Shown: one piece after another, positions 1 to 6,887 of the stretch | Layout of the letters: each line of letters starts with the position of its first letter | How positions within the stretch are numbered: the stretch's first letter is position 1 | NCBI GenBank assembly: GCA_030706665.1 | Contig: JAUZOB010000121.1 | Coordinates: 1-9,089, forward strand | DNA from: Bacteroidota bacterium | Lineage (GTDB): Bacteria > Bacteroidota > Bacteroidia > Bacteroidales > Prolixibacteraceae | Direction of reading: 5' to 3' | Length of the DNA: 9,089 nt | Made by a program: the position numbers and the translations under genes | The notes under the pieces: generated by a model | Told to the model about the DNA's origin: nothing | Databases searched by the model: none | Seen by the model: the letters and a program-made list of their open reading frames with translations, nothing else

Positions 1-706
1 ACTTAAAGATAATAAATTCGGAATCAATCATTGGGATTTTAAGGCTGTCGGCCGAACCTTAAAAGCACTATCGAATATCCGTCTTACGGGGATACACTTT
101 CATGTCGGCTCTCAGATTACTGATATCTCAGTATTCGAAGAATTAAGTCTGAAAGTAAATAAGGTTCAGGAATGGTTTGAAGAAAATGGGTTTACCCTTG
201 ATCACATCAATGTTGGTGGTGGATTGGGAATCAACTACGAGAATCCTGAAAAAGAACCAATCCCTGATTTTGCCTCTTATTTTAAAGCATTCAACGATAA
301 TCTTTGCATGAGAGAAGGTCAACAGCTTCATTTTGAACTTGGCCGATCTGTGGTTGCACAATGCGGTCATCTAATCTCAAAAGTATTGTATCTAAAACAA
401 GGTCTGGAGACCAAATTCTTAATTCTGGATGCCGGAATGACAGAACTTATCCGTCCGGCCTTGTATAAAGCAGTGCATGCGGTAAGCAATCTCACTTCTT
501 CTTTGCCTGCTGAAAAGTATGACATCGTCGGTCCGATCTGTGAATCGTCTGATACATTCGGGAAAGGCATGATGGTCGCAAGAGCTCAACGAGGAGATAT
601 TATTGCAATACATTCAGCTGGGGCCTATGGAGAAACCATGGCTTCGACATATAACATGCGCGACCTTGTAAAGGCATATAATTCTGATCAATTAGGGTCA
701 ATCTAA
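1..706 (+). CDS. lysA: Diaminopimelate decarboxylase, 5'-truncated (C-terminal 234 residues)
   Basis: PLP-dependent, cytosolic enzyme that decarboxylates meso-diaminopimelate to L-lysine, the last step of lysine synthesis. The reading frame is open from base 2, with no start in the window, and ends with TAA at 704-706. In the visible fragment (numbered from base 2) I see KFGIN (5-9), HFHVGSQ of the fold III alanine racemase-like barrel (32-38), the phosphate-binding glycine-rich loop GGGLG (72-76), ELGRS (112-116), CESSD with the catalytic cysteine donated across the dimer (180-184), GAYG (207-210) and STYN (215-218). Family members are about 380-420 residues, so roughly the first 150, including the PLP-binding lysine, lie off the left edge. 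ELGRS replaces the more common EPGRS; I recall this as usual in Bacteroidota. Carboxynorspermidine and arginine decarboxylases share the fold, but CESSD and GAYG favour LysA. An ATG at 224 is internal. Confidence 0.95.
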   Translation, partial: LKDNKFGINHWDFKAVGRTLKALSNIRLTGIHFHVGSQITDISVFEELSLKVNKVQEWFEENGFTLDHINVGGGLGINYENPEKEPIPDFASYFKAFNDNLCMREGQQLHFELGRSVVAQCGHLISKVLYLKQGLETKFLILDAGMTELIRPALYKAVHAVSNLTSSLPAEKYDIVGPICESSDTFGKGMMVARAQRGDIIAIHSAGAYGETMASTYNMRDLVKAYNSDQLGSI

Positions 707-745
707 TCTGATTTAGACCAAAAACACAGGGTTCTGCTATATCAT

Positions 746-787
746 AAAAGAGGTCGCCGTAGGATTAAACCTATGTCGACCTCTTTT
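746..787. terminator. Bidirectional terminator hairpin between lysA and uraA
   Basis: The outer arm AAAAGAGGTCG (746-756) pairs perfectly with CGACCTCTTTT (777-787). After one C/T mismatch, an inner arm CGTAGG (758-763) pairs with CCTATG (770-775), with one G-T wobble, around the loop ATTAAA (764-769). On the plus strand the stem runs into a T tract ending at 788, fitting intrinsic termination of lysA. On the minus strand it closes with four T residues, fitting the end of the recJ-uraA transcript. The site lies 40 bases after the lysA stop and 59 bases past the uraA stop, between convergent genes. The rest of the 707-846 gap shows no clear feature. Confidence 0.88.
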
Positions 788-846
788 TATATCCGACCAT
801 CCTTCAATAGTCGTGCGGTCATTAAACTTACTCTATAATTACGACC

Positions 847-2079
847 TTAACTCAATTTAACCGAGGTGCCTTTTGCTTTTTCCTTTTCCTGTGGAAGAAT
901 AAGATTCAAGACCATTCCAACGACTGAAGCGAGGCCAATACCACCTAAAGAGAAACTACCCCATTGAATAACTGCCCCACCAATTCCAACTGTCATAACA
1001 ATTGAGACAATAACCTGATTCCTTGTAACTGACAAATCTGTTCTTGAATCAATCAATGTTTTAATTCCAATTGAAGCAATCATACCAAAAAGAAGAAGCA
1101 TGATTCCGCCAAGTACTGCTTCAGGAATTGTTTTCAAAAATCCATTAATCTTACCAACTAATGAGAATATAATCGCTGCAATAGCTGCAATACGAAGCAA
1201 GATCGGTTCTGTTACTTTGGTCAAAGAAATTGCACCTGTTACTTCTGCATAGGTCGTAACAGGAGGTCCTCCTAATAATCCGGCCACAGAACAAGCCAAC
1301 CCATCCCCCAACATGGTACGATGTAAGCCCGGATCCTTTACAAAATTCTTGTCGGCAACATTCCCGATTGCATAGATGTCTCCCACATGTTCAATTACAG
1401 GAGCAATTGCGACCGGAATCAAATACAAAACAGCCCCCCAATTAAATTGCGGATAAACAAATTTGGGCAAAGAGAACCATGCAGCCTGATTCACAGCCGT
1501 AAAGTCAATTTTTCCAAAAACAAGAGATAAAAGATAACCAACAATGATCCCGCTGAAAATAGGAATAAGTTTCAACATCCCTCTCCCAAATACAACAACA
1601 ACGATTGCAGTCGACAATGTAACAACCGCAATCAACCAGTTAGATTTAGCCATATTGACACCGGTAGTTGCTAATGAAAGTCCAATAATCATGATTACTG
1701 GTCCGACAACTGCTGCTGGAAACATCCGTTCAATAAATTTGATTCCTCTGAATTTGACCAACGCAGAAACTACGCCGTATACAAAACCGACAGCAACAAG
1801 CCCGGATATTGTGCCGGGTAAGCCATATAATTTTGTGGACTGAATAATTGGAGCAATAAATGCAAAACTACTTCCCAAAAATATGGGAACTTTCCCTTTT
1901 GTTACCAGATGAAAGATTAAGGTTCCCAACCCTGCACAAAACAACGCGACAGCAGGGTCAATCCCTACGAGAAGAGGAACAAGGACTGTTGCTCCGAAAG
2001 CAACAAACAAAAACTGGACACCAAGAACGATATGTCTGGGAGTCAGACCGCTTTTGTCTTTTGATAATTTAAAATCCAT
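847..2079 (-). CDS. uraA: Uracil permease (NCS2/NAT family)
   Basis: Inner-membrane uracil/proton symporter of the nucleobase-ascorbate transporter (NCS2) family, for pyrimidine salvage. The 410 residues are strongly hydrophobic, with about 13-14 membrane segments between residues 16 and 394, as expected for the 14-helix UraA fold (E. coli UraA is 429 residues). Signature features: the half-helix region GSSFAF (69-74); IEHVGDIYA, whose E230 corresponds to substrate-binding E241 of E. coli UraA; and GGPPVTTYAEVTG (270-282), whose E279 corresponds to E290. The tail after residue 397 is lysine-rich and probably cytosolic. The ATG at 2079 follows the recJ stop by 14 bases; the leader is T-rich with no Shine-Dalgarno, so it is probably cotranscribed with recJ. 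Xanthine and other purine permeases share the family, but the TTYAEVTG form fits the uracil branch. The substrate is inferred from motifs. Confidence 0.91.
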   Translation of the reverse strand: MDFKLSKDKSGLTPRHIVLGVQFLFVAFGATVLVPLLVGIDPAVALFCAGLGTLIFHLVTKGKVPIFLGSSFAFIAPIIQSTKLYGLPGTISGLVAVGFVYGVVSALVKFRGIKFIERMFPAAVVGPVIMIIGLSLATTGVNMAKSNWLIAVVTLSTAIVVVVFGRGMLKLIPIFSGIIVGYLLSLVFGKIDFTAVNQAAWFSLPKFVYPQFNWGAVLYLIPVAIAPVIEHVGDIYAIGNVADKNFVKDPGLHRTMLGDGLACSVAGLLGGPPVTTYAEVTGAISLTKVTEPILLRIAAIAAIIFSLVGKINGFLKTIPEAVLGGIMLLLFGMIASIGIKTLIDSRTDLSVTRNQVIVSIVMTVGIGGAVIQWGSFSLGGIGLASVVGMVLNLILPQEKEKAKGTSVKLS

Positions 2080-2093
2080 AGAAAAAAATGTAA

Positions 2094-3821
2094 TTAGTAA
2101 TCCTGACTTTGTGCTTTTATATCACGCACATAGAGCTGCATCGAGACTTTTCCTCTAAATTCATTCTCCATTACTGAATAACAAATACTAAAAGGAAGGC
2201 TTTGTTTGACTATTTCCACTTTATCAGCTTGAGAAAAAGCGATACCGGCATAAACCTTACTTGAATTTGGGAAATCAGTTATATCAAGTTTTAGATGTTC
2301 ATTGTCTCTACCGACAGCACGACTGGTTCCATAATCGAAAACTCCTTCGGTCACAAAAACAGGCCGCATATTATGTGGTCCATAAGGTTCGAATTGTTTG
2401 AGAATCCTGAAGAATTTAGGTGTCAAATCAGACAATAGTAATCTTGCATCAACATCAATCATATGGAAAGTTTGTTTCTCTGTAATCATACTTGAGACGA
2501 CCTCTTCAAACCGACGCATGAAGGAAGGAATATTTTCGATCTTCATGGTTAGTCCGGCAGCATACATATGCCCTCCATATGACTCGAGCAAGTCACTACA
2601 AGCACCAATTGCCTCATATAGATCAAAATCTTTAACCGATCGTGCCGAACCGGTTGCGAGTCCATTTGACTCGGTCAATACGACCGTTGGCCTGTAAAAT
2701 GATTCCGTAAGTCGTGAAGCGACAATCCCCACAACTCCTTTGTGCCAATCTCTGTTATAGATAACTGTTGTTTTACGCTTGACCAGCTCTTCACTACGAG
2801 TAATCATTTCAAGAGCCTCCTGTGTTATATCACGGTCGAGGGTTTTACGGATTTCATTAAATGAATCAATTTCTTCACCCAACTTCCCGGCATCGGTTTC
2901 ATCTTCAATAGTCAGAATCTCCACAGATTTTTTCCCATGCTCAATTCGTCCGGAAGCATTTAAACGTGGTCCGATTTTAAAAACAATGTCGCTTATTGTA
3001 AGTTCTAATCCTTCAAGCCCTGAATATTTGATGATTGTTTTTAGTCCCAAGCAGGGATTTGAGTTCAACTTTTGCAGTCCAAAATAAGCCAAAATTCGAT
3101 TCTCCCCTGTCACCGGTACAATATCCGAAGCGATACTGACTACTACCAGGTCAAGCAAATCATGCAACATAGGTGACGGAATGTCATTCTTAATGGAATA
3201 TGCCTGAAGAAATTTAAATCCCACGCCACATCCGGATAGTTCCTTATAAGGATACTCACAGTCGATGCGTTTAGGATCCAAAACGGCAATTGCCTTTGGA
3301 ATTTCGGCATCAGGATTATGATGATCACAAATAATAAAATCAATACCTTGTTGATTGGCTAAATCGACACGTTCAATTGCCTTAATTCCACAATCCAGTG
3401 CTATAATCAGGGTTACTTTTTGTTCGACCGCATAGTCTATGCTCTGTCGTGAAATACCATATCCTTCAGAATAACGGTCCGGGATATAGAATTCCAGATC
3501 AGAAATTCTATCCTTCAGGAAAAGATACATCATGGCTACTGATGTTGTTCCGTCAACATCATAATCACCATAGATCATTACTTTTTCCTGTACATTAATC
3601 GCCTGCTCCAGACGTTCGACCGCTTTATCCATATCCTTCATTAAGAAGGGATCGTGAAGATCGGACAGATTGGGACGAAAAAAAGCTCTTGCATCTTCGA
3701 AACTACGAATACCTCTCTGAACAAGCAGGTTGGCAATAACCATATCGACATTTAAAGCTGCCGACAGGTGCTTAACATCTGTAGGATCACCGGGCTCTTT
3801 AAAATTCCAGACTTTCTCCAT
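2094..3821 (-). CDS. recJ: Single-stranded-DNA-specific exonuclease RecJ
   Basis: 5'-3' exonuclease on single-stranded DNA, acting in RecF-pathway recombination, mismatch repair and base-excision repair; a DHH-superfamily, Mn/Mg-dependent enzyme. All core motifs are present in the 575 residues: GDYDVDGTTS (85-94), LDCGI (142-146), DHH (166-168), SIASDIVP with metal-site D233 (229-236) and GPRLNASGR (284-292). The DHHA1 domain follows, with GIVASRL (365-371), GSARS (391-395) and GGHMYAAG (416-423), then a C-terminal OB-type DNA-binding domain (about 455-570). The length matches bacterial RecJ, so the gene looks intact. The start ATG at 3821 has AGGA only 3 bases upstream (3825-3828) and a purine-rich stretch before that, giving a modest ribosome site. 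It is first in an operon with uraA and diverges from lysS. C144 replaces the usual asparagine of motif II. Confidence 0.97.
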   Translation of the reverse strand: MEKVWNFKEPGDPTDVKHLSAALNVDMVIANLLVQRGIRSFEDARAFFRPNLSDLHDPFLMKDMDKAVERLEQAINVQEKVMIYGDYDVDGTTSVAMMYLFLKDRISDLEFYIPDRYSEGYGISRQSIDYAVEQKVTLIIALDCGIKAIERVDLANQQGIDFIICDHHNPDAEIPKAIAVLDPKRIDCEYPYKELSGCGVGFKFLQAYSIKNDIPSPMLHDLLDLVVVSIASDIVPVTGENRILAYFGLQKLNSNPCLGLKTIIKYSGLEGLELTISDIVFKIGPRLNASGRIEHGKKSVEILTIEDETDAGKLGEEIDSFNEIRKTLDRDITQEALEMITRSEELVKRKTTVIYNRDWHKGVVGIVASRLTESFYRPTVVLTESNGLATGSARSVKDFDLYEAIGACSDLLESYGGHMYAAGLTMKIENIPSFMRRFEEVVSSMITEKQTFHMIDVDARLLLSDLTPKFFRILKQFEPYGPHNMRPVFVTEGVFDYGTSRAVGRDNEHLKLDITDFPNSSKVYAGIAFSQADKVEIVKQSLPFSICYSVMENEFRGKVSMQLYVRDIKAQSQDY

Positions 3822-3856
3822 ATATCCTGCTTTCTCTTCTCTTGACTCAAATTGTT

Positions 3857-3864
3857 CAAAGATA
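3857..3864 (-). promoter_or_regulatory. Likely -7 box of the recJ-uraA promoter
   Basis: The minus strand reads TATCTTTG here, a full match to the TAnnTTTG -7 element of the Bacteroidota primary sigma factor. It lies 35 bases upstream of the recJ ATG, so the leader would be about 30 bases. The expected -33 TTTG box, 19-21 bases further upstream, is degenerate (only a T-rich stretch), so the call rests on the -7 box and its position. Confidence 0.6.
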
Positions 3865-4101
3865 GCAAAAGGACAGGTTTATTAAAATTTATTTCAATGC
3901 TAAATACACCTCACGTATAAACAAAGGGTCCCTGCATTTCAAAATCAGAGATTTAATAAAAATCTAATTGTCTCATTTCAAATTTTATTTCTCCCATACA
4001 AAAAGCACCTTCTCGCTTAACAATATTCCCATCCAACTATAATACGCTCAGTTTTAAACTCCTTTTAATCCATTCCTCAGACTAATTCAGTATTTCTTTC
4101 T

Positions 4102-4109
4102 TATCTTTG
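4102..4109 (+). promoter_or_regulatory. Likely -7 box of the lysS-gpsA-pgi promoter
   Basis: TATCTTTG matches the Bacteroidota TAnnTTTG -7 element exactly. It is 39 bases upstream of the proposed lysS ATG at 4149, giving an expected transcript start near 4116 and a leader of about 33 bases. No clear TTG/TTTG -33 box is seen at the usual spacing. Its last three bases are the TTG that opens the longest lysS reading frame, which argues against that TTG being a start codon. Confidence 0.62.
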
Positions 4110-4148
4110 CAAAAATTTTCCCTGGAAGAATTAAATTGTCTATTAAAA

Positions 4149-5870
4149 ATGAGCATTTTAGAGCTAAGTGAACAGGAGATTATCAGGAGAAATTCTCTCC
4201 GGAGACTCAACGAATTGGGTATTGAAGCATATCCAGCAGCAGAATTTACAGTAAACGCAAGTACCACTGCAATCAAAAATAACTTTGACCAGGAAAAAGG
4301 GAACTACCAAAATGTAGCAATCGCAGGTCGTCTTATGAGCCAGCGCATAATGGGTAAAGCCTCTTTTGCAGAAATTCAGGATCAAACAGGCAGAATTCAA
4401 CTTTACATTAATCGTGACGAAATCTGTCCGGGTGAAGACAAAACACTATACAACGAAGTATTTAAGAAACTATTCGACATCGGAGATATTATTGGTGTTA
4501 AAGGTTATGTATTCATAACCCAGATGGGTGAAATCTCCATTCATGTTAAAGAATTAAAATTACTTTGCAAATCATTGCGTCCCCTTCCGATCGTAAAAGA
4601 AAAAGACGGGAAATTATTTGATGCCTTTACAGATCCGGAGCAAAGATATCGGATGCGCTATGTCGACCTCATCGTAAATCCTCAAATCAGAGAAACCTTT
4701 CTAAAGCGCACAAAAATTATCAATACCATGCGCGAAATGTTTAATGAGATGGGGTATCTTGAAGTTGAAACACCTATTCTTCAGTCTATCCCCGGTGGAG
4801 CTACAGCCCGTCCGTTTATAACACATCATAATGCGCTAAACATTCCCCTTTATCTTCGAATCGCAAACGAGTTATATTTAAAAAGACTCATTGTCGGAGG
4901 TTTTGAGGGAGTATACGAATTTGGCAAAGATTTCCGGAACGAAGGCATGGACCGTACCCATAATCCTGAGTTTACTGTAATGGAAATCTATATCGCTTAT
5001 AAGGATTACAACTGGATGATGGATTTTACCGAAAAGATGCTTGAACGCGTTGCTTTGGCTTTGCATGGAACAACACAAGTTCAGCTCGGAGACAACATCA
5101 TTAATTATAAAGCTCCCTTCCGCCGACTTACAATGTACGATGCAATCAAAGAATATACAGGCTATGACATCTCGGGTATGGACGAAGACCAACTCAGAAA
5201 GGTTTGTGATGCATTGGAAATTGAGCACAACCCATCAATGGGTAAAGGGAAACTCATAGATGAAATATTTGGAGAAAAATGCGAGCATAATTTCATTCAA
5301 CCGACATTCATTATTGACTATCCGGTGGAGATGTCGCCTTTAACAAAAGCACATCGTAGCAAACCGGGTTTGACAGAACGTTTTGAATTAATGGTTAACG
5401 GAAAAGAGATTTGTAATGCCTATTCAGAACTAAATGATCCAATCGATCAGCTCGAACGATTCCAAGATCAGTTAAGACTCTCTGAAAAAGGAGACGATGA
5501 AGCGATGTTTATCGATCAAGATTTCGTTCGCGCTCTGGAATATGGGATGCCTCCAACCTCCGGAATGGGCATCGGAATTGACCGCTTAACTATGTTTATG
5601 ACAGATCAAAGTTCAGTACAAGATGTTCTCTTCTTTCCTCAAATGAAACCGGAAAAGAAAAATGAAGCCGATCCGATAGAAAAATTTAAGGAACTTGGCA
5701 TCTCTGAAGAATGGATTGAAGTGTTACAAAAAATGGGATTCAAGAAAATTGAGAAACTCAAAGAGGTAAAACCAGGGAAGCTTTTTAATGACCTTTGTGG
5801 TTTTAATAAGAAGAATAAGCTGGGTTTAACCAATCCAACTTCTGAAGAAGTGACTAATTGGCTCTCATAA
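4149..5870 (+). CDS. lysS: Lysyl-tRNA synthetase, class II
   Basis: Cytosolic enzyme that charges tRNA-Lys with lysine using ATP. From ATG 4149 it has 573 residues: an N-terminal OB-fold anticodon-binding domain (about 55-140), then the class II catalytic core with motif 1 (around 193-211, MREMFNEMGYLEVETPIL), motif 2 FRNEG (262-266) and motif 3 GMGIGIDRL (472-480). The core ends near residue 500, where E. coli LysS (505 residues) stops. A further 70 or so lysine-rich residues (501-573) form a C-terminal extension, including WIEVLQKMGFKKIEKL (522-537), which resembles a helix-hairpin-helix; I recall such a tail in Bacteroidota LysS. The frame is open back to a TTG at 4107, but that lies in the promoter -7 box. 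MSILELSEQEIIRR from 4149 matches the usual N-terminus of phylum orthologues as I recall it. It is first in an operon with gpsA and pgi. Confidence 0.97.
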   Translation: MSILELSEQEIIRRNSLRRLNELGIEAYPAAEFTVNASTTAIKNNFDQEKGNYQNVAIAGRLMSQRIMGKASFAEIQDQTGRIQLYINRDEICPGEDKTLYNEVFKKLFDIGDIIGVKGYVFITQMGEISIHVKELKLLCKSLRPLPIVKEKDGKLFDAFTDPEQRYRMRYVDLIVNPQIRETFLKRTKIINTMREMFNEMGYLEVETPILQSIPGGATARPFITHHNALNIPLYLRIANELYLKRLIVGGFEGVYEFGKDFRNEGMDRTHNPEFTVMEIYIAYKDYNWMMDFTEKMLERVALALHGTTQVQLGDNIINYKAPFRRLTMYDAIKEYTGYDISGMDEDQLRKVCDALEIEHNPSMGKGKLIDEIFGEKCEHNFIQPTFIIDYPVEMSPLTKAHRSKPGLTERFELMVNGKEICNAYSELNDPIDQLERFQDQLRLSEKGDDEAMFIDQDFVRALEYGMPPTSGMGIGIDRLTMFMTDQSSVQDVLFFPQMKPEKKNEADPIEKFKELGISEEWIEVLQKMGFKKIEKLKEVKPGKLFNDLCGFNKKNKLGLTNPTSEEVTNWLS

Positions 5871-5879
5871 TCAATTAAG

Positions 5880-6875
5880 ATGCTAAGTAAATCAAAAATA
5901 GCAGTAGTGGGTAGTGGCAGTTGGGCAACCGCAATTGCCAAAATGCTTATGGTTAACATTGAGAATCTCAATTGGTTTATCCGTAACCCTGACAATGTTG
6001 AGTTCTTTAAGAAATTTGGCCATAATCCCAATTACCTTCGAGGCGTTGAATTTGATACTGACAGAATAAATTTCTATTCTGACATTAACGAAGTAGCTGA
6101 AAATTCAGACATCCTTATATTTGCTATTCCTTCAGCATTTCTCAAAGAATCGCTTCAGCATCTGACTGTGGATATTCGCGATAAATTCATCGTCTCTGCA
6201 ATAAAGGGAATCGTTCCGGAAGACAACCTGATTATCGGTGAATTTTTCAATAAATTTTATCACGTTCCTTATGAATCTATCGGCGTAATTGCAGGACCTT
6301 GCCACGCAGAGGAAGTAGCACTTGAACGTTTATCATATTTGACTATTGCATGTCCGGATATGAAAAAGGCAAGAGCTTTTGCCTTTAAACTGGAGACCTC
6401 GTATATTCGCACTCATATCTCAGACGATATATGGGGTACAGAATATGCCTCCGTAATTAAAAACGTAATTGCGATTGCTGCAGGAATATGTCATGGACTC
6501 CGTTACGGAGACAACTTTCAGGCAGTATTAGTCTCTAATGCAATTCAGGAAATCAAACGATTTGTTGATACGGTCCATCCCATCGATCGTGATATTAAAA
6601 GTTCTGCATATCTTGGAGATCTTCTGGTAACTGCATATTCTCAATTCAGTCGAAATCGTACTTTTGGTACAATGATCGGGAAAGGCTACTCTGTTCGATC
6701 AGCCCAACTTGAAATGCACATGGTTGCCGAAGGATATTATGCAGTAAAATGTATTCGGGAAATTAACACCCAATACAATGTTAACATGCCAATTAACGAC
6801 GCTGTTTACAATATTCTGTATGAAAATATTTCGCCGGCAATTGAAATCCGGCTTCTGTCTGAGAACTTGAGATAA
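5880..6875 (+). CDS. gpsA: NAD(P)H-dependent glycerol-3-phosphate dehydrogenase
   Basis: Cytosolic enzyme that reduces dihydroxyacetone phosphate to sn-glycerol 3-phosphate, the backbone for phospholipid synthesis. The 331 residues fit the family (about 330-340). The N-terminal Rossmann domain carries GSGSWATAIA (11-20), the GxGxxA nucleotide loop. SAIKG (106-110) holds conserved K109; GPCHAEE (139-145) corresponds to the usual GPSHAEE; VIKNVIAIAAG (192-202) carries the catalytic lysine K194; and GDLLVTAYSQFSRNRTFG (246-263) contains the substrate and cofactor-binding SRNR segment. All catalytic residues are present. The ATG lies 9 bases after the lysS stop, with only a poor purine run as ribosome site, so it is translated from the lysS transcript. 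The serine-to-cysteine change at 141 is mild and may be lineage-typical. Confidence 0.97.
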   Translation: MLSKSKIAVVGSGSWATAIAKMLMVNIENLNWFIRNPDNVEFFKKFGHNPNYLRGVEFDTDRINFYSDINEVAENSDILIFAIPSAFLKESLQHLTVDIRDKFIVSAIKGIVPEDNLIIGEFFNKFYHVPYESIGVIAGPCHAEEVALERLSYLTIACPDMKKARAFAFKLETSYIRTHISDDIWGTEYASVIKNVIAIAAGICHGLRYGDNFQAVLVSNAIQEIKRFVDTVHPIDRDIKSSAYLGDLLVTAYSQFSRNRTFGTMIGKGYSVRSAQLEMHMVAEGYYAVKCIREINTQYNVNMPINDAVYNILYENISPAIEIRLLSENLR

Positions 6876-6887
6876 ACTAATTATAGT

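Larger units (their letters stand above)
3822..4148. other. Divergent recJ/lysS intergenic region
   Basis: This 327-base AT-rich region separates the divergent recJ and lysS operons. It contains a Bacteroidota-type -7 box facing each way, identical in sequence (TATCTTTG), at 3857-3864 (minus) and 4102-4109 (plus). A weak AT-rich hairpin, AGATTT with AAATCT (3949-3965), lies in the middle. I see no open frame with coding character, no tRNA, and no recognisable riboswitch; the lysS leader is too short for a T-box or lysine riboswitch. Confidence 0.7.

Noticed and set aside
2779..3087. 102-codon plus-strand open frame inside recJ
   Set aside because: It is antisense to conserved recJ motifs, and its serine-rich composition is typical of a shadow frame.
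3949..3965. Hairpin AGATTT/AAATCT as a possible terminator or RNA element
   Set aside because: The stem is 6 bp and nearly all A-T, too weak for a terminator, and it does not sit at the end of any gene.
3935..3982. Direct repeat CATTTCAAA, twice (3935-3943 and 3974-3982), as a possible operator
   Set aside because: It is only 9 bases in AT-rich DNA, 39 bases apart, with no symmetry or known regulator; chance is likely.
4038..4043. TATAAT, an E. coli-type -10 box upstream of lysS
   Set aside because: Bacteroidota primary sigma factors use TAnnTTTG, and no matching -35 is seen. In a region this AT-rich a chance TATAAT is expected.
4878..5228. 116-codon minus-strand open frame within lysS
   Set aside because: It is fully antisense to the conserved catalytic core of lysS and has no family-like motif.
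1..5870. lysA and lysS near each other as a lysine regulon
   Set aside because: They are separated by the opposing recJ-uraA operon and a strong terminator, and no lysine riboswitch or T-box is visible. There is no evidence of shared control.
5639..6031. 130-codon open frame on the minus strand across the lysS/gpsA junction
   Set aside because: It lies antisense to two certain genes. Its composition (low-complexity serine/phenylalanine/leucine) is what antisense of AT-rich coding DNA gives, with no recognisable motif.
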